Below, piece after piece: positions 19,061 to 28,705 of a DNA stretch of 64,000 nucleotides. Under the pieces are notes generated by a model. It saw only the letters and a program-made list of their open reading frames with translations. It searched no databases and had not been told where the DNA came from. Source of the stretch: Bacillus sp. CGMCC 1.16541 (GTDB lineage Bacteria > Bacillota > Bacilli > Bacillales > Bacillaceae_H); NCBI RefSeq assembly GCF_003184905.1, contig NZ_QFRU01000020.1, positions 1 to 64,000 on the forward strand, in the 5' to 3' direction. Positions within the stretch are counted from its first letter, which is position 1, and each line of letters opens with the position of its first letter. The position numbers were made by a program, and so were the translations under genes.

Positions 19061-19624
19061 TTAGGAAAAGGAAAACATCTCTATTACTTCATACTTAGGA
19101 ACACTGTTTGGGTGAATCATATAAAGGTTAATCTTACTTATCGTTAATTCATTTTCTTCTTGTGTCACTATTTCTTTATTCATATATCGGTCAAATTGAA
19201 ACGGACTTTCACCATTCCACCGCTTTGCAATTGTAATATGAGGATGATAGGGACGTTTGTCTAAGCTGAATCCTAGCTGTACACACTTCTCATAGATTTC
19301 TTTTTGCAACTTTGCTAACTTCTCTTCATCGCTTACTTGTAAAAACACCACGCGAGGACGTTCTTTTACCCCAAATACATGCAGTGGTCCTACTTGTAAC
19401 TTAAATGTCTTGTAGTTCTTGGCTATCTCTACGAGTTCTTGAGCTAATTTATTTACTTTCTCTTCTTTTACTGCGCCTAAAAAAGCTAGTGTAATATGAT
19501 AATCACACATATGAGTCCATACTCGAAATGGAAAATCATCTTTATTAGCTTCCAAAAAAGCAACCGATTGTTCGCTGATAAACGTGGGTACATTGATTCC
19601 AATAAAGTAATGTTGCTGTTTCAC
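19061..19624 (-). CDS. thpR: RNA 2',3'-cyclic phosphodiesterase (2H family)
   Basis: A 187-residue 2H phosphoesterase with the two catalytic motifs HITLAFLG near residue 43 and HPHITIAK near 128. ThpR-type enzymes open 2',3'-cyclic phosphate ends of RNA. The start MKQQHYFIGINVP is preceded by GAAGAGGTGTG. It corresponds to B. subtilis YtlP by order. The 160 bases to lrgA (18880-19060) contain no gene I can support. Confidence 0.92.
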   Translation of the reverse strand: MKQQHYFIGINVPTFISEQSVAFLEANKDDFPFRVWTHMCDYHITLAFLGAVKEEKVNKLAQELVEIAKNYKTFKLQVGPLHVFGVKERPRVVFLQVSDEEKLAKLQKEIYEKCVQLGFSLDKRPYHPHITIAKRWNGESPFQFDRYMNKEIVTQEENELTISKINLYMIHPNSVPKYEVIEMFSFS

Positions 19625-19785
19625 ACCTCTTCATCACCCTTCTACTTTCATAATACCATTATCAGTTTTGTCAAAACAGTTCATACTTGTTAGATTCTTT
19701 GATTATTCAATTAAAGCATCTACTGCTTAAAAATTAGCACTTTGTGTTATCATATATAAAAAGTGATTAATAAAGGATGAGAGAT

Positions 19786-20718
19786 GTGAAAGTAGTTAAC
19801 AACATGGCTGATTTAATTGGCCAAACACCACTTGTCAAACTAAATCGTCTTCAACCCGCTGACGGTGCGTCTGTTTATTTAAAGCTTGAATTTTTCAATC
19901 CAAGTCGTAGTGTAAAAGACCGTGCAGCATACAACATGATTATTGAAGCAGAGAAAAAAGGGCTATTAAAGGCAAACTCAACAATCATTGAGCCAACTAG
20001 TGGAAATACAGGGATTGGTCTAGCAATGAATGCTGCTGCTAGAGGTTATAAAGCCATTTTAGTGATGCCAGACACGATGACACAAGAACGAATTAACTTG
20101 TTAAAAGCATACGGTGCTGAAGTGGTTCTTACACCCGGTGATGAAAAGATGCCAGGTGCTATTCGCAAAGCCGAAGAGCTGACAAAACAAATTCCACATG
20201 CATTTATGCCAATGCAATTTGAAAACGAAGCAAACCCAAATGCTCACCGCACCAGCACAGCACTAGAAATTATTGAAGCAATGGAAGAAGTCGGAAAACA
20301 ACTAGGCGCTTTTATTGCAACAGCTGGTACTGGTGGAACCGTAACGGGAACAGGTGAAGTGTTAAAAGAACATTATAAAGACTTGACCGTTCACGTTGTA
20401 GAACCTGCTGGGTCACCTGTTTTATCAGGTGGAAAACCTGGAAAACATAAGTTAGTTGGTACAAGCCCTGGATTTATCCCTAAAATTCTAAATCAAAATG
20501 TCTATGATGAGATTATTCAAATAAAAGATGAACAAGCGTACGAAACGGTACGTAAGCTTGCTTCTGAAGAAGGAATACTAGTAGGACCCTCTTCAGGTGC
20601 AGCTTGCTTTGCTGCTATTGAAGTTGCAAAACGGTTACCATCAGATCAAGCAGTCGTTTGTATCATTTGCGATACAGGAGAGCGTTACTTATCGAGCGAT
20701 TTGTTTGCATTTGAATAA
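19786..20718 (+). CDS. ytkP: Cysteine synthase family protein YtkP
   Basis: A 310-residue PLP enzyme of the O-acetylserine sulfhydrylase/cystathionine-beta-synthase fold. The PLP lysine lies in RSVKDRAAYNM near residue 42. The asparagine loop is PTSGNTGIGLAM near 70. TAGTGGTVTGTG near 172 binds the phosphate. A GPSSGAACFAA block is near 266. It may make cysteine, though B. subtilis has a separate main CysK. I chose the GTG at 19786, 8 bases past AAAGGA; the ATG at 19777 overlaps that site. Confidence 0.9.
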   Translation: MKVVNNMADLIGQTPLVKLNRLQPADGASVYLKLEFFNPSRSVKDRAAYNMIIEAEKKGLLKANSTIIEPTSGNTGIGLAMNAAARGYKAILVMPDTMTQERINLLKAYGAEVVLTPGDEKMPGAIRKAEELTKQIPHAFMPMQFENEANPNAHRTSTALEIIEAMEEVGKQLGAFIATAGTGGTVTGTGEVLKEHYKDLTVHVVEPAGSPVLSGGKPGKHKLVGTSPGFIPKILNQNVYDEIIQIKDEQAYETVRKLASEEGILVGPSSGAACFAAIEVAKRLPSDQAVVCIICDTGERYLSSDLFAFE

Positions 20719-20757
20719 AGAAAAAGTGGCTGAGACATAAGTGTTTCAGTTGATAAG

Positions 20758-20807
20758 ATATCCGAACCATTTTGAGTTATACACTCTTTATAGTTCGGAT
20801 ATTTTTC
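20758..20807 (+). terminator. Intrinsic terminator of ytkP
   Basis: Ten-base arms ATATCCGAAC and GTTCGGATAT are followed by TTTTT. It lies 40 bases past the ytkP stop. Confidence 0.75.
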
Positions 20808-20829
20808 AGTTAAAAAACCAAGTTTAAAA

Positions 20830-20900
20830 GAATAGTGGAATGGAGCGTAGGACACTCGACTCCTGCGGGAAGCGAGTGGCTGGAGCGCAATGGAACGAAC
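20830..20900. repeat. Bacillus-type small dispersed repeat
   Basis: CACTCG and CGAGTG (20853-20858, 20873-20878) enclose ACTCCTGCGGGA, with GGAGCG on both sides. This sequence type is widely scattered between genes in Bacillus genomes. Only one copy is in the window, so recognition rests on memory of other genomes. It is convergent-intergenic, between ytkP and the MFS gene. Confidence 0.55.
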
Positions 20901-20963
20901 TTGTTGTTGTAAACTAACGATGATAGAAACGTCACTGTTCGTTTTTGAGAAGGAATCATTTCG

Positions 20964-22145
20964 TTATATCCCACTCTCTTTTTCTTGCTCCATTCTACGT
21001 AAAAAGAAAATAAATAGACACCCAAACATCGTTAATACGCCAAAGCAACCGTATACTGTAGCAATTGAGTATTTCTCTAAGACTAAACCTCCAAAAAACG
21101 TACAAAACCAACTCCCAAGACCATTTCCAACTGCTGCATAAATAGAAACCGCTGTGACTCTCACATTAGCCGGAGCTAGATCTCGCACATATTGAAGAGC
21201 TGCAGGAATAAACAAACCAACTGAAAACCCTTGAGCAATTGTTGTCGCATATACAATCGCTAACGGCGGCTCTATGAAATAAAATAACCAACGTAAACCT
21301 GAAATAAAAGCAGATAAAATTAAGATATGTAACATACCAAACCTGCGGATCCATCCATTCGCTACTTTCATAAAAGGCGCTTCACTTCCAGCTGCTAGTA
21401 AAAATGCGATTCCAACACCTGTTAAGGTTCCACCAATATCAGTGATGTACAAACTAAAATAAAAATTATTCGCAAAAATAGGACCGAAAACTAAAAAGGT
21501 AATAAGTAGAAACAAAACAAACTTCGGCATCTTAAGTAAGCTAGATACACCGTCTCTCAATCGTACATTCATTGTTTGGCTTTCTTTTGGTAAATATCTC
21601 GCTAAAACAGAAGCTGCTACTAACACGACAGCAAACACGTAGAAGATAACATGCAAACCAAATACCTCTGATAGACGCCCTACCGCAAGTACCGAAACAG
21701 CAAAACCAATCGCTCCCCAAAGGCGAATAGAACCATAATCACCGTTTACTTTTTGTACATAGTTTAAAGCAATGCTATCTGAGATTGGAATAAGAGAACT
21801 TTGAAAGAATGCTAATATGGCGGCTAGAATGACAAAAACATAATAATCATTCACAAATGAAAAGAAAAATCCTACAACTCCTGTGCATAATAATGTACTC
21901 ATTAAAACAAAGCGAGGCTTTTGTGTATAGTCAGAAACGATTCCCCAAAGAGGTTGTGCAAAAATCATCACGACAGGGCTAATTGACATAATGATTCCTA
22001 CCTGTGCGCCAGAAAGTTTGACGACATCACTTAAATACACAGATAACAAAGGAAAAAGTCCACCAATACCAAAAAAAATTAAGAAGTAATACGAAATAAA
22101 AATTGTCTTTACATTTACTTTTTCATTTTTCAATGCTAGTTCCAT
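20964..22145 (-). CDS. YwbF-like MFS transporter
   Basis: A 393-residue, 12-segment major facilitator. The N-terminus reads FFGIGGLFPLLSVYLSD, and the loop 2-3 region WGIVSDYTQKPRFVL near residue 70 has the MFS charge pattern. RLWGAIGF near 145 resembles the sugar/nucleoside MFS branch to which YwbF belongs. The substrate is unknown. In B. subtilis ywbF neighbours ywbGH (lrgB/lrgA), and here lrgAB lies 2.5 kb away. The ATG at 22145 has an AGGTGACGTTAAG ribosome site. Confidence 0.8.
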   Translation of the reverse strand: MELALKNEKVNVKTIFISYYFLIFFGIGGLFPLLSVYLSDVVKLSGAQVGIIMSISPVVMIFAQPLWGIVSDYTQKPRFVLMSTLLCTGVVGFFFSFVNDYYVFVILAAILAFFQSSLIPISDSIALNYVQKVNGDYGSIRLWGAIGFAVSVLAVGRLSEVFGLHVIFYVFAVVLVAASVLARYLPKESQTMNVRLRDGVSSLLKMPKFVLFLLITFLVFGPIFANNFYFSLYITDIGGTLTGVGIAFLLAAGSEAPFMKVANGWIRRFGMLHILILSAFISGLRWLFYFIEPPLAIVYATTIAQGFSVGLFIPAALQYVRDLAPANVRVTAVSIYAAVGNGLGSWFCTFFGGLVLEKYSIATVYGCFGVLTMFGCLFIFFLRRMEQEKESGI

Positions 22146-22204
22146 CTTAACGTCACCTTCTCATATAAAATCATCTATGAGTTTGATTCTTCACCAAAAA
22201 GAGC

Positions 22205-22252
22205 ATAGAGAATGACCGCTTCCCATGAACTAAGCAAGCGGTCATTCTCTAT
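22205..22252 (-). terminator. Intrinsic terminator of pepV
   Basis: Perfect 17-base arms (22205-22221 and 22236-22252) enclose a 14-base loop. The minus strand continues into TTTTT. It begins 34 bases past the pepV stop. Confidence 0.85.
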
Positions 22253-22285
22253 ATTTTACCATAGTCGTTTGTTGAGTAGGAACGA

Positions 22286-23692
22286 TTATTTGGTAAGCTC
22301 ATGCAAAGCTTGTGCATAAATTGCGGTAGCTTTTAACAAATCTTCAATGTACATGTACTCGTCCTTTTGGTGAGCGACTTCTTCACGTCCTGGAAATAAA
22401 GGGCCGAATGCTACACCTGCTTCAAGTGCTCGGGCATATGTCCCCCCTCCAATTGAAAGTAACGTCGCTTCTTCTCCTGTCTGTTCTGTGTATACCTTTT
22501 GCAGCGTTTTTACAAGCTCGTGATTTTGATCAACGTGATGAGGCTTTGAATCGGATATGTTTTCAATACTTACCTGATGTTCTTCGCTGATCTGGGCAAT
22601 TTTTTCTAAAACCTTGTCGTAGTTAGCTGTTACTGGATAGCGCATATTAACCCCAATTTTCCCACCTTGTTCTGCTGTATAAGCTAATACACCAACGTTC
22701 ATCGTTAATGGGCCCGTAATATCATCTTCATATTGAACTCCTAGCTTCTCCCCTAAACAATCTCCAACAACATAATCATTCACGTAGTTTAGAAACCCCT
22801 TAGCAGGTACATCTAGAGGAAGCGTATGTAAAAATTCACTCAAAATCAGTCCTGCATTTATTCCTTTTTGAGGTACACTTCCATGAGCAGAAACCCCCAC
22901 TAATTCAAGCTCTACATTATCACCTTTACTTGTCACTCGCCCTTCTACTTCTTTCGCTTTCAGAAATTGCTCATAAAGCTCTTCAACATTTACCGAGTTT
23001 TCCGTCAGTCGAATTGTTGCACGAGCAAAATCAGGAACCATGTTGTAACGTCGACCAGAAGAAAGTTGTGTTAACATCAATGGACTCTCTTCTACGGAAG
23101 AAGACGGCTTTACTAAATCGAAGTCAGCAATTCCTTTTTCTGCATGAATAAGTGGAAAATCAGCATCAGGAGCAAAGCCGACTGTTGGCATTTCTTCACG
23201 TGCAAAATAATGATCAACACATTGCCAGCTGCTTTCTTCATCTGTTCCAATAATCATGCGGATGCGCTTATTGAGTGGTAAGCCTAAATCTTTTACAATC
23301 TTCATCGCGTAATAAGCCGCCATGGTTGGTCCCTTATCATCGATTGCACCTCGAGCAAAAATTTTCCCGTCTTTTATTTCTGCTCCGTAAGGCTCTACAG
23401 ACCATCCGTCACCTTCAGGAACTACATCAACATGACAAAGTACACCAACAAGTTCTTTACCTTGTCCCATTTCAATATGTCCAGCGTATCCATCTACGTT
23501 TTTCACAGTAAAGCCATCAGTCTCTCCCTTACTTAATAAAAACTCTAAAGCTTGTTGGATCCCTTTACCGAACGGTGCACCTTCTTCATTACTCTCTTCA
23601 AGAACACTTTTAATACGTAGAAATTGTTGTGTTTGCTCAATGATTTCTTGTTTTCGTTTTTCAACCTCTTCTGTCCAGTTAATCTTGCTCAT
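22286..23692 (-). CDS. pepV: Dipeptidase PepV (M20 family)
   Basis: A 468-residue di-zinc dipeptidase. Metal-site motifs in order are LVGVLCHVDVVPEGDGW near residue 80, ARGAIDDKGPTMAAYYA near 110, GTDEESSWQC near 146, and a late GGGTYARAL near 425. It hydrolyses dipeptides, including those with D-residues in relatives. The ATG at 23692 (MSKINWTEEV) follows GGAGTGAACGAG. Seven upstream residues are open but unlikely. It corresponds to B. subtilis ytjP. Confidence 0.94.
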   Translation of the reverse strand: MSKINWTEEVEKRKQEIIEQTQQFLRIKSVLEESNEEGAPFGKGIQQALEFLLSKGETDGFTVKNVDGYAGHIEMGQGKELVGVLCHVDVVPEGDGWSVEPYGAEIKDGKIFARGAIDDKGPTMAAYYAMKIVKDLGLPLNKRIRMIIGTDEESSWQCVDHYFAREEMPTVGFAPDADFPLIHAEKGIADFDLVKPSSSVEESPLMLTQLSSGRRYNMVPDFARATIRLTENSVNVEELYEQFLKAKEVEGRVTSKGDNVELELVGVSAHGSVPQKGINAGLILSEFLHTLPLDVPAKGFLNYVNDYVVGDCLGEKLGVQYEDDITGPLTMNVGVLAYTAEQGGKIGVNMRYPVTANYDKVLEKIAQISEEHQVSIENISDSKPHHVDQNHELVKTLQKVYTEQTGEEATLLSIGGGTYARALEAGVAFGPLFPGREEVAHQKDEYMYIEDLLKATAIYAQALHELTK

Positions 23693-24133
23693 CTCGTTCA
23701 CTCCTGTATTCATTCTATTACTTCCAAATGTACCATAAATATCACTCTAAAAAAATAGCTGTCCATGAGTCCATATGTTTTGGATATAAAAGAAGTGGGA
23801 ATGACAGAAAATAAAGGTGTCTAATTGAAGAGCAAAAATAAAATAGAGAAGAAAAATAAACTTCTTATATTTTTAAATTTATCACTTAAAAATATTCTAA
23901 TTTTTCCGATTATTTTATACAATAGTCATATATTGTTAAAATTAAGAGAGGAGATGTTACGAGATTATTACATACCTTTATCTATTTATGTAAATATTAT
24001 GTTAATTCAGCCTTTTGACTTTCAATTTTATCTAGAATTTGTGTACAATAAAAACAAGTATGAAAGTAGTAATTGACACCTGAGATTTATTCTAAACTTT
24101 TGCGATGCGAAAAACGAATAAGGAAGTGGTCTT
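23693..24133. other. 440-bp AT-rich gap without a supportable gene
   Basis: Lies between divergent pepV and ytzE. An open frame at 23825-24076 begins with TTG, lacks a ribosome site, and encodes a very Ile/Lys/Asn-rich sequence with no recognisable pattern. I see promoters for both flanking genes as the likely content but no clear operator. Confidence 0.5.
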
Positions 24134-24355
24134 TTGAAGCCTTCAACAAATCGAATGCTAACTCGTATCAAATCGATCTACATGTTCATTCGTTCGAATG
24201 GAACAGTCACTACGCAAGAACTTGTTGACGAATTTGGTATCACCCCACGCACCATTCAACGAGACTTGAATGTGTTAGCATACAATGATTTAGTTCGCAG
24301 CCCCAGTCGTGGTAGTTGGACGACTACGAACAAGAAGGTCAGGATGTCATCCTAG
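24134..24355 (+). CDS. ytzE: DeoR-type helix-turn-helix protein YtzE
   Basis: A 73-residue protein consisting almost entirely of a DeoR-type winged helix-turn-helix. The recognition region is VTTQELVDEFGITPRTIQRD near residues 24-43. There is no effector domain, unlike full-length DeoR regulators of about 250 residues. The TTG at 24134 follows GGAAGTGGTC. The target is unknown. It corresponds to B. subtilis ytzE in size and position. Confidence 0.82.
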   Translation: MKPSTNRMLTRIKSIYMFIRSNGTVTTQELVDEFGITPRTIQRDLNVLAYNDLVRSPSRGSWTTTNKKVRMSS

Positions 24356-24423
24356 TTACATTGGCAATAAAGAAACACATATAGAGATAAACGTGAAACT
24401 GTTCACTTAACGGTGAAATAGAA

Positions 24424-24456
24424 AAAGGAACCACGTATTGGGTTCCTTTTTTTTTT
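24424..24456 (+). terminator. Terminator between ytzE and the pseudouridine synthase
   Basis: AAAGGAACC and GGTTCCTTT pair around ACGTATTG and are followed by a long T-run. It serves ytzE mainly; an A-run on the other side lets it work in both directions. Confidence 0.82.
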
Positions 24457-24463
24457 CGGGCAC

Positions 24464-25183
24464 TTATCCCTTTCTATGTTGCTTTAACAAATCTACCTCC
24501 GCGTCTGTTAACTCTCGGTATTCACCTAACTCTAAGTTTTCATCTAATGGTAGTGGCCCCATTGAAATCCTCTTTAAATAGGTTACTTTCTTTCCTACTG
24601 ATTCAAACATCCTCTTCACTTGATGAAACTTTCCTTCCGTAATTGTTAACTCAATTTCCGATTCGGTATCTGCCTTTAAAATTTTAAGTTCGCCGGGTTT
24701 TGTTTCATACCCATCATCTAATGTTACTCCTTGCTTAAACGCCTCAACGTCTTCTTGTGTAACAGGCGCGTTTATGATTGCAAAATACGTTTTAGGCACA
24801 TGCTTTTTAGGAGATAGCAATTGATGTGATAATTGTCCATCATTGGTCAAAAGCAAAAGTCCTTCTGTATCCTTATCTAAACGCCCAACAGGGAATGGAT
24901 TGTACACAGCATCTTCAATTTCCAACAAATCCACCACTGTTTCTTGACGAAAGTCTTCTGTAGCAGATAAGACTCCTGGCGGCTTATTCATCATCAAATA
25001 AATAAATTCTTTATATGAAACAGGCTCACCATGAACAGTAATCTCTTGTTCATTAGGATCTACGTGGGTTTTTGCTTCTTTTATAAGCTCTCCATCTACT
25101 TTTACTACTCCAGATTTTAATAACCCTTTAATTTCTTTTCGACTACCATACCCAATGTTTGATAATAACTTATCGATTCGCAT
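24464..25183 (-). CDS. rsuA: 16S rRNA pseudouridine synthase (RsuA family)
   Basis: A 239-residue enzyme with an N-terminal S4 RNA-binding domain (MRIDKLLSNIGYGSRKEI) and a catalytic domain. The active aspartate sits in PVGRLDKDTEGLLLLTNDG near residue 102. GKFHQVKRMFESVGKKV near 188 is the family's second motif. It is expected to modify U516 of 16S rRNA, though assignment to that site is by family. The ATG at 25183 follows GGAGGTTTTAAC. It corresponds to B. subtilis ytzG. Confidence 0.88.
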   Translation of the reverse strand: MRIDKLLSNIGYGSRKEIKGLLKSGVVKVDGELIKEAKTHVDPNEQEITVHGEPVSYKEFIYLMMNKPPGVLSATEDFRQETVVDLLEIEDAVYNPFPVGRLDKDTEGLLLLTNDGQLSHQLLSPKKHVPKTYFAIINAPVTQEDVEAFKQGVTLDDGYETKPGELKILKADTESEIELTITEGKFHQVKRMFESVGKKVTYLKRISMGPLPLDENLELGEYRELTDAEVDLLKQHRKG

Positions 25184-25203
25184 GTTAAAACCTCCGACCA
25201 TAT

Positions 25204-25239
25204 AACAAAATGAAAGAGGCGAACCTCTTTCATTTTGTT
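25204..25239 (-). terminator. Perfect 16-bp hairpin at the murJ stop
   Basis: AACAAAATGAAAGAGG and its exact complement enclose a CGAA loop. The hairpin contains the murJ stop codon and lies just before the rsuA start, so it separates the two genes' transcripts. It is U-rich on the 3' arm. Confidence 0.75.
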
Positions 25240-26881
25240 ACGAACTTTGTGATTTTTTTCTTAGTATTTTTCGTTGAATTAAACTTGTAATTCGATTCCC
25301 CATCACTTTTTGTAAAAGTTGTGAACGATATGCAATGACAAAGTAAATGACTCCCCCGATAGCTGCGCCAACAAGCGTAATAATAGCTGCTGGCAAGCGT
25401 CCGGCCTCATACATCACAAAGAAGCTCATCGCATATTCAGTTACCTTCACACCAATTCCCATTAACACAGCAAAGATAATCATTAACATCGCTCGCTTTA
25501 CTAACGTACGATGTTCATATCTTCCATGCTTTTTAATCATATAAAACGTATAAGCAATAGAAACAAAATAGCCAAGCCCTGTTGCTAGAATAGAACCAAT
25601 TTCATGGAATAACATAATAAACGGCATGTTACATACAATCTTCACAATTAATCCAAACCCTAGACTAATAACCGCATATTTTTGTTTATTAATCCCTTGG
25701 AGAATGGCAGCATTTACTGTAAAGAATGAAAATAGTAAAGCAATTGGCGCATATACCCGTAAGATGTACCCCCCTGCTTCAACCGTTTCTACTCCAAAGA
25801 AAAAGCCATAAGCTGGATAGGCTAACACAAACAAACCGATAACCGCCGGCAAGACTAAAAAGATAATCGTTTGATAGGTTTGATCAATTTGCTTTTGTAG
25901 TGTGCCATACTCTTTATTCATATAAGAATTTGTAATCGTTGGAACAAGTGTTAATCCAAATGCTGTAGCAAGTGAGACTGGAATCATCACAAGCTTTGGT
26001 ACATACGTTTGGACAATTCCGTACATTGATTCTGCCACATCTTGTTGTCCAGCAGCAATCATTGCTTTGTTAAATGTAAACTGATCCACGAATTGATACA
26101 AAGGAATAGCCAGTCCAACAAAAACAAATGGCAAAGCATACGTAAACAGCTCTTTAAACATTGACGCAGTTGAAATACGTGTAGGCGTCACACTCTGTTC
26201 GAGTAATGAATCCAAATGAGGCTTTCTCTTCTTCCAATACCAAAGTAAAACCGCAAGACCCCCCAATGCTCCAACAAACGCAGCAAAAGTCGCAAAACCA
26301 ACAGCAGTAGCAATACTTCCACCTAATACCTTAATGACAATATAAGTTGAAGCTAATAAAAAGACGATGCGAACCACTTGTTCAATAACTTGTGATACAG
26401 CTGTTGGCCCCATCGATTGATGACCTTGAAAGAACCCTCTCATAAGACTCATCATCGGTACGATCAAAAGCGCCACACTGACCATGCGCATAACCATTAC
26501 AACATCTTCTAATGAGTTTTCTAAGTTATTGCTTCCTAGAGTTGCTTTTGCAATAATAGGAGCAGCAGAATAGAGAAAGATAAACGCTAAAAAGCCTGTA
26601 AAAAGCATCAGTTTCATTCCTGATCGAAACATCCTGCGGCTCGTATGATAGTCTCCTATCGCATTATATTTTGAAACAAATTTTGAAACAGCCATTGGAA
26701 CACCAGCTGTTGCGATACTTAAATAGATTGTGTATTGCACATATCCGTATCCAAATAAGGCTCCACCTACTGTTCCAACAAGAGCAGAAAATGGAAATAA
26801 ATAAATCATCCCTAGAACCCGAGATATGTAAGTACCAAGTGTTAAAATAAAAGTTCCTCTTAATAACTTTGAATCTGACAT
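25238..26881 (-). CDS. murJ: Lipid II flippase family protein (YtgP/MurJ)
   Basis: A 547-residue polytopic MOP-superfamily transporter with about 14 membrane segments. It begins MSDSKLLRGTFILTLG and has the family's SRVLGMIYLFPFSALVG near residue 19 and SLMRGFFQGHQSMGPTAVSQ near 150. B. subtilis YtgP is reported to flip lipid II for peptidoglycan synthesis. The ATG at 26881 follows TTGGAGGCAAATCC. A further 42 upstream residues are open but have no ribosome site. Confidence 0.9.
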   Translation of the reverse strand: MSDSKLLRGTFILTLGTYISRVLGMIYLFPFSALVGTVGGALFGYGYVQYTIYLSIATAGVPMAVSKFVSKYNAIGDYHTSRRMFRSGMKLMLFTGFLAFIFLYSAAPIIAKATLGSNNLENSLEDVVMVMRMVSVALLIVPMMSLMRGFFQGHQSMGPTAVSQVIEQVVRIVFLLASTYIVIKVLGGSIATAVGFATFAAFVGALGGLAVLLWYWKKRKPHLDSLLEQSVTPTRISTASMFKELFTYALPFVFVGLAIPLYQFVDQFTFNKAMIAAGQQDVAESMYGIVQTYVPKLVMIPVSLATAFGLTLVPTITNSYMNKEYGTLQKQIDQTYQTIIFLVLPAVIGLFVLAYPAYGFFFGVETVEAGGYILRVYAPIALLFSFFTVNAAILQGINKQKYAVISLGFGLIVKIVCNMPFIMLFHEIGSILATGLGYFVSIAYTFYMIKKHGRYEHRTLVKRAMLMIIFAVLMGIGVKVTEYAMSFFVMYEAGRLPAAIITLVGAAIGGVIYFVIAYRSQLLQKVMGNRITSLIQRKILRKKSQSS

Positions 26882-27097
26882 GGATTTGCCTCCAATATTC
26901 GATGTTACATATTTGATAATAGTAATAAGATTGAAAATAAGCAAGCTGCAGTTTACAATTAAGAACGCTTTGGTAAAAACTAAACCATAGCTCACTATTT
27001 TATACAATTCTTTAAAGTTTGTCAGTTTTTAATTAAAAAATGTTCAACTTATAAAGGAAGCCAAAGGAAAGACGATAAATTAAAGTTGGTGAATAAA

Positions 27098-28369
27098 ATG
27101 AAGTATGATGTTGTTGTGATTGGTGGAGGACCTTCTGGATTGATGGCATCCATTGCTGCTGGCGAATCGGGAGCCAGTGTATTATTGATTGATAAAGGAA
27201 ATAAACTAGGACGAAAGCTAGCTATCTCTGGTGGCGGACGTTGTAATGTAACCAATCGCTTACCAATTGATGAAATTATTAAGCATATTCCAGGAAATGG
27301 ACGATTTTTATATAGTGCATTTTCAATTTTTAGTAATGAAGATATTATCCGCTTCTTCGAAAACTTAGGAATTAAGCTAAAAGAGGAAGACCATGGACGC
27401 ATGTTCCCTGTAACAGACAAAGCTCAATCTGTTGTAGATGCGTTGATTGGAGAGTTAAAAAGATTAAAAGTAGACGTTCGAACAAATACACCTGTTAAAA
27501 AGGTAGCCTATCAGGATGAGGCTGTAAAAGCTGTTCACTTACAAAGTGGAGAAACAATTGAAGCAAAAAGTGTGATTATTGCCGTTGGTGGAAAGTCTGT
27601 CCCTCACACAGGCTCTACCGGAGACGGTTATAAATGGGCGGAAACAGCAGGACATACGATTACTGAACTGTATCCCACTGAAGTTCCAATTACTTCAAAT
27701 GAAGCATTTATTAAAGAAAAAGTCATGCAAGGACTTTCATTACGTAATGTGGGACTAAGTGTCTTAAATAAAAAAGGCAAGCCTGTCATTACACACCAAA
27801 TGGACATGATTTTTACCCATTTTGGAATATCAGGACCTGCCGTTCTTCGCTGTAGTCAATATGTCGTGAAGGAGTTAAAAAAACAAAAAAGCTCGTCCGT
27901 TACGATGAGTATTGATGCCTTCCCTCATAAAAATGAAGAAGCTATTTTTCAAGAGTTAGTTAAACTAACAAAAGAAGAACCTAAAAAAGCATTTAAAAAC
28001 GTAGTAAAAGGTTTTCTACCTGAACGCTATTTATTGTTTGTGACACACCTTGCTCAAATCGATGAACAAGCAATCGCTGGACATCTTTCTCATGAGAAGC
28101 TACGAGAGTTTGCAAAGCTTTGTAAACGATTTGAATTTCAAGTAAATGGCACTCTTTCAATCGAAAAAGCATTCGTAACAGGTGGAGGCGTTTCAGTAAA
28201 AGAAGTACATCCAAAAGAAATGGCTTCTAAATTCATGAACGGTTTGTACTTCTGCGGAGAGGTACTTGATATTCATGGCTATACCGGCGGCTATAACATT
28301 ACGTCTGCCCTTGTAACAGGACGTCTTGCTGGGTTAAATGCAGGCGCATATGCTAGAAGTTCATACTAA
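27098..28369 (+). CDS. ytfP: HI0933/BaiN-type flavoprotein YtfP
   Basis: A 423-residue FAD-dependent oxidoreductase of the HI0933/BaiN family. The dinucleotide motif [15 protein letters not shown] is near residue 7, and [11 protein letters not shown] near 44 is the family signature. [11 protein letters not shown] near 357 and GYTGGYNI near 398 complete the FAD site. Substrate and reaction are not established. The ATG at 27098 follows AAAGTTGGTGAATAAA. It is divergent from murJ. Confidence 0.9.
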   Translation: MKYDVVVIGGGPSGLMASIAAGESGASVLLIDKGNKLGRKLAISGGGRCNVTNRLPIDEIIKHIPGNGRFLYSAFSIFSNEDIIRFFENLGIKLKEEDHGRMFPVTDKAQSVVDALIGELKRLKVDVRTNTPVKKVAYQDEAVKAVHLQSGETIEAKSVIIAVGGKSVPHTGSTGDGYKWAETAGHTITELYPTEVPITSNEAFIKEKVMQGLSLRNVGLSVLNKKGKPVITHQMDMIFTHFGISGPAVLRCSQYVVKELKKQKSSSVTMSIDAFPHKNEEAIFQELVKLTKEEPKKAFKNVVKGFLPERYLLFVTHLAQIDEQAIAGHLSHEKLREFAKLCKRFEFQVNGTLSIEKAFVTGGGVSVKEVHPKEMASKFMNGLYFCGEVLDIHGYTGGYNITSALVTGRLAGLNAGAYARSSY

Positions 28370-28410
28370 AAAAGAGGGTAAGGTATGAATCAATAAACTG
28401 AACAACGTAG

Positions 28411-28512
28411 GTTTACATGCAACATCCCTTGCCTCTCTATCCATTGGTATAACTGGACAACGGAGCAAGGGACGTTGCTGTCTGAGTCAAAAAGGGGTGT
28501 TTTTTCCCCCTT
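28411..28512. repeat. Two-hairpin intergenic element, copy B
   Basis: Hairpin 1 has 14-base arms at 28419-28432 and 28465-28478, GCAACATCCCTTGC and GCAAGGGACGTTGC. The single mismatch becomes G-U in minus-strand RNA. A second stem, AAGGGG with CCCCTT, lies at about 28489-28512. It follows ytfP and precedes the end of cse60 on the other strand. Compare copies at 7101 and 34115. Confidence 0.7.
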
Positions 28513-28521
28513 CTTTTCATG

Positions 28522-28701
28522 TTAGTCTCTGTAAATAACCATGGCTGAAAAGCAATACACCTGCTCTTCTCGATCAAACCCTGTTGAAATCTGATACTTA
28601 ATATCAATAATCTGATCACCTGATAACGTTTTCAAAAATCGATTGACGGATACTTCTAAATCTTTTTCATGTTCTTTATCGAATAACTTCACTTGCACCA
28701 A
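28522..28701 (-). CDS. cse60: Sporulation protein Cse60
   Basis: A 59-residue protein with a non-ATG start, so simple ATG scans miss it. It reads VQVKLFDKEHEKDLE and continues through FLKTLSGDQIIDIKYQIS to CFSAMVIYRD. This matches the small sigma-E-dependent sporulation protein Cse60 (YteV). The TTG at 28701 has GGTG 8 bases upstream; a GTG one codon later is possible. It begins 4 bases past the preceding gene's stop, suggesting coupling. Confidence 0.8.
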   Translation of the reverse strand: MVQVKLFDKEHEKDLEVSVNRFLKTLSGDQIIDIKYQISTGFDREEQVYCFSAMVIYRD

Positions 28702-28705
28702 TACG

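Noticed and set aside
23825-24076. Open frame of 83 residues between pepV and ytzE
   Set aside because: TTG start with no ribosome site, extreme Ile/Lys/Asn content, and no recognisable pattern; expected by chance in AT-rich sequence.
28437-28619. Minus-strand 60-residue frame over repeat copy B
   Set aside because: It overlaps cse60 in another frame and runs into the hairpins; no ribosome site.
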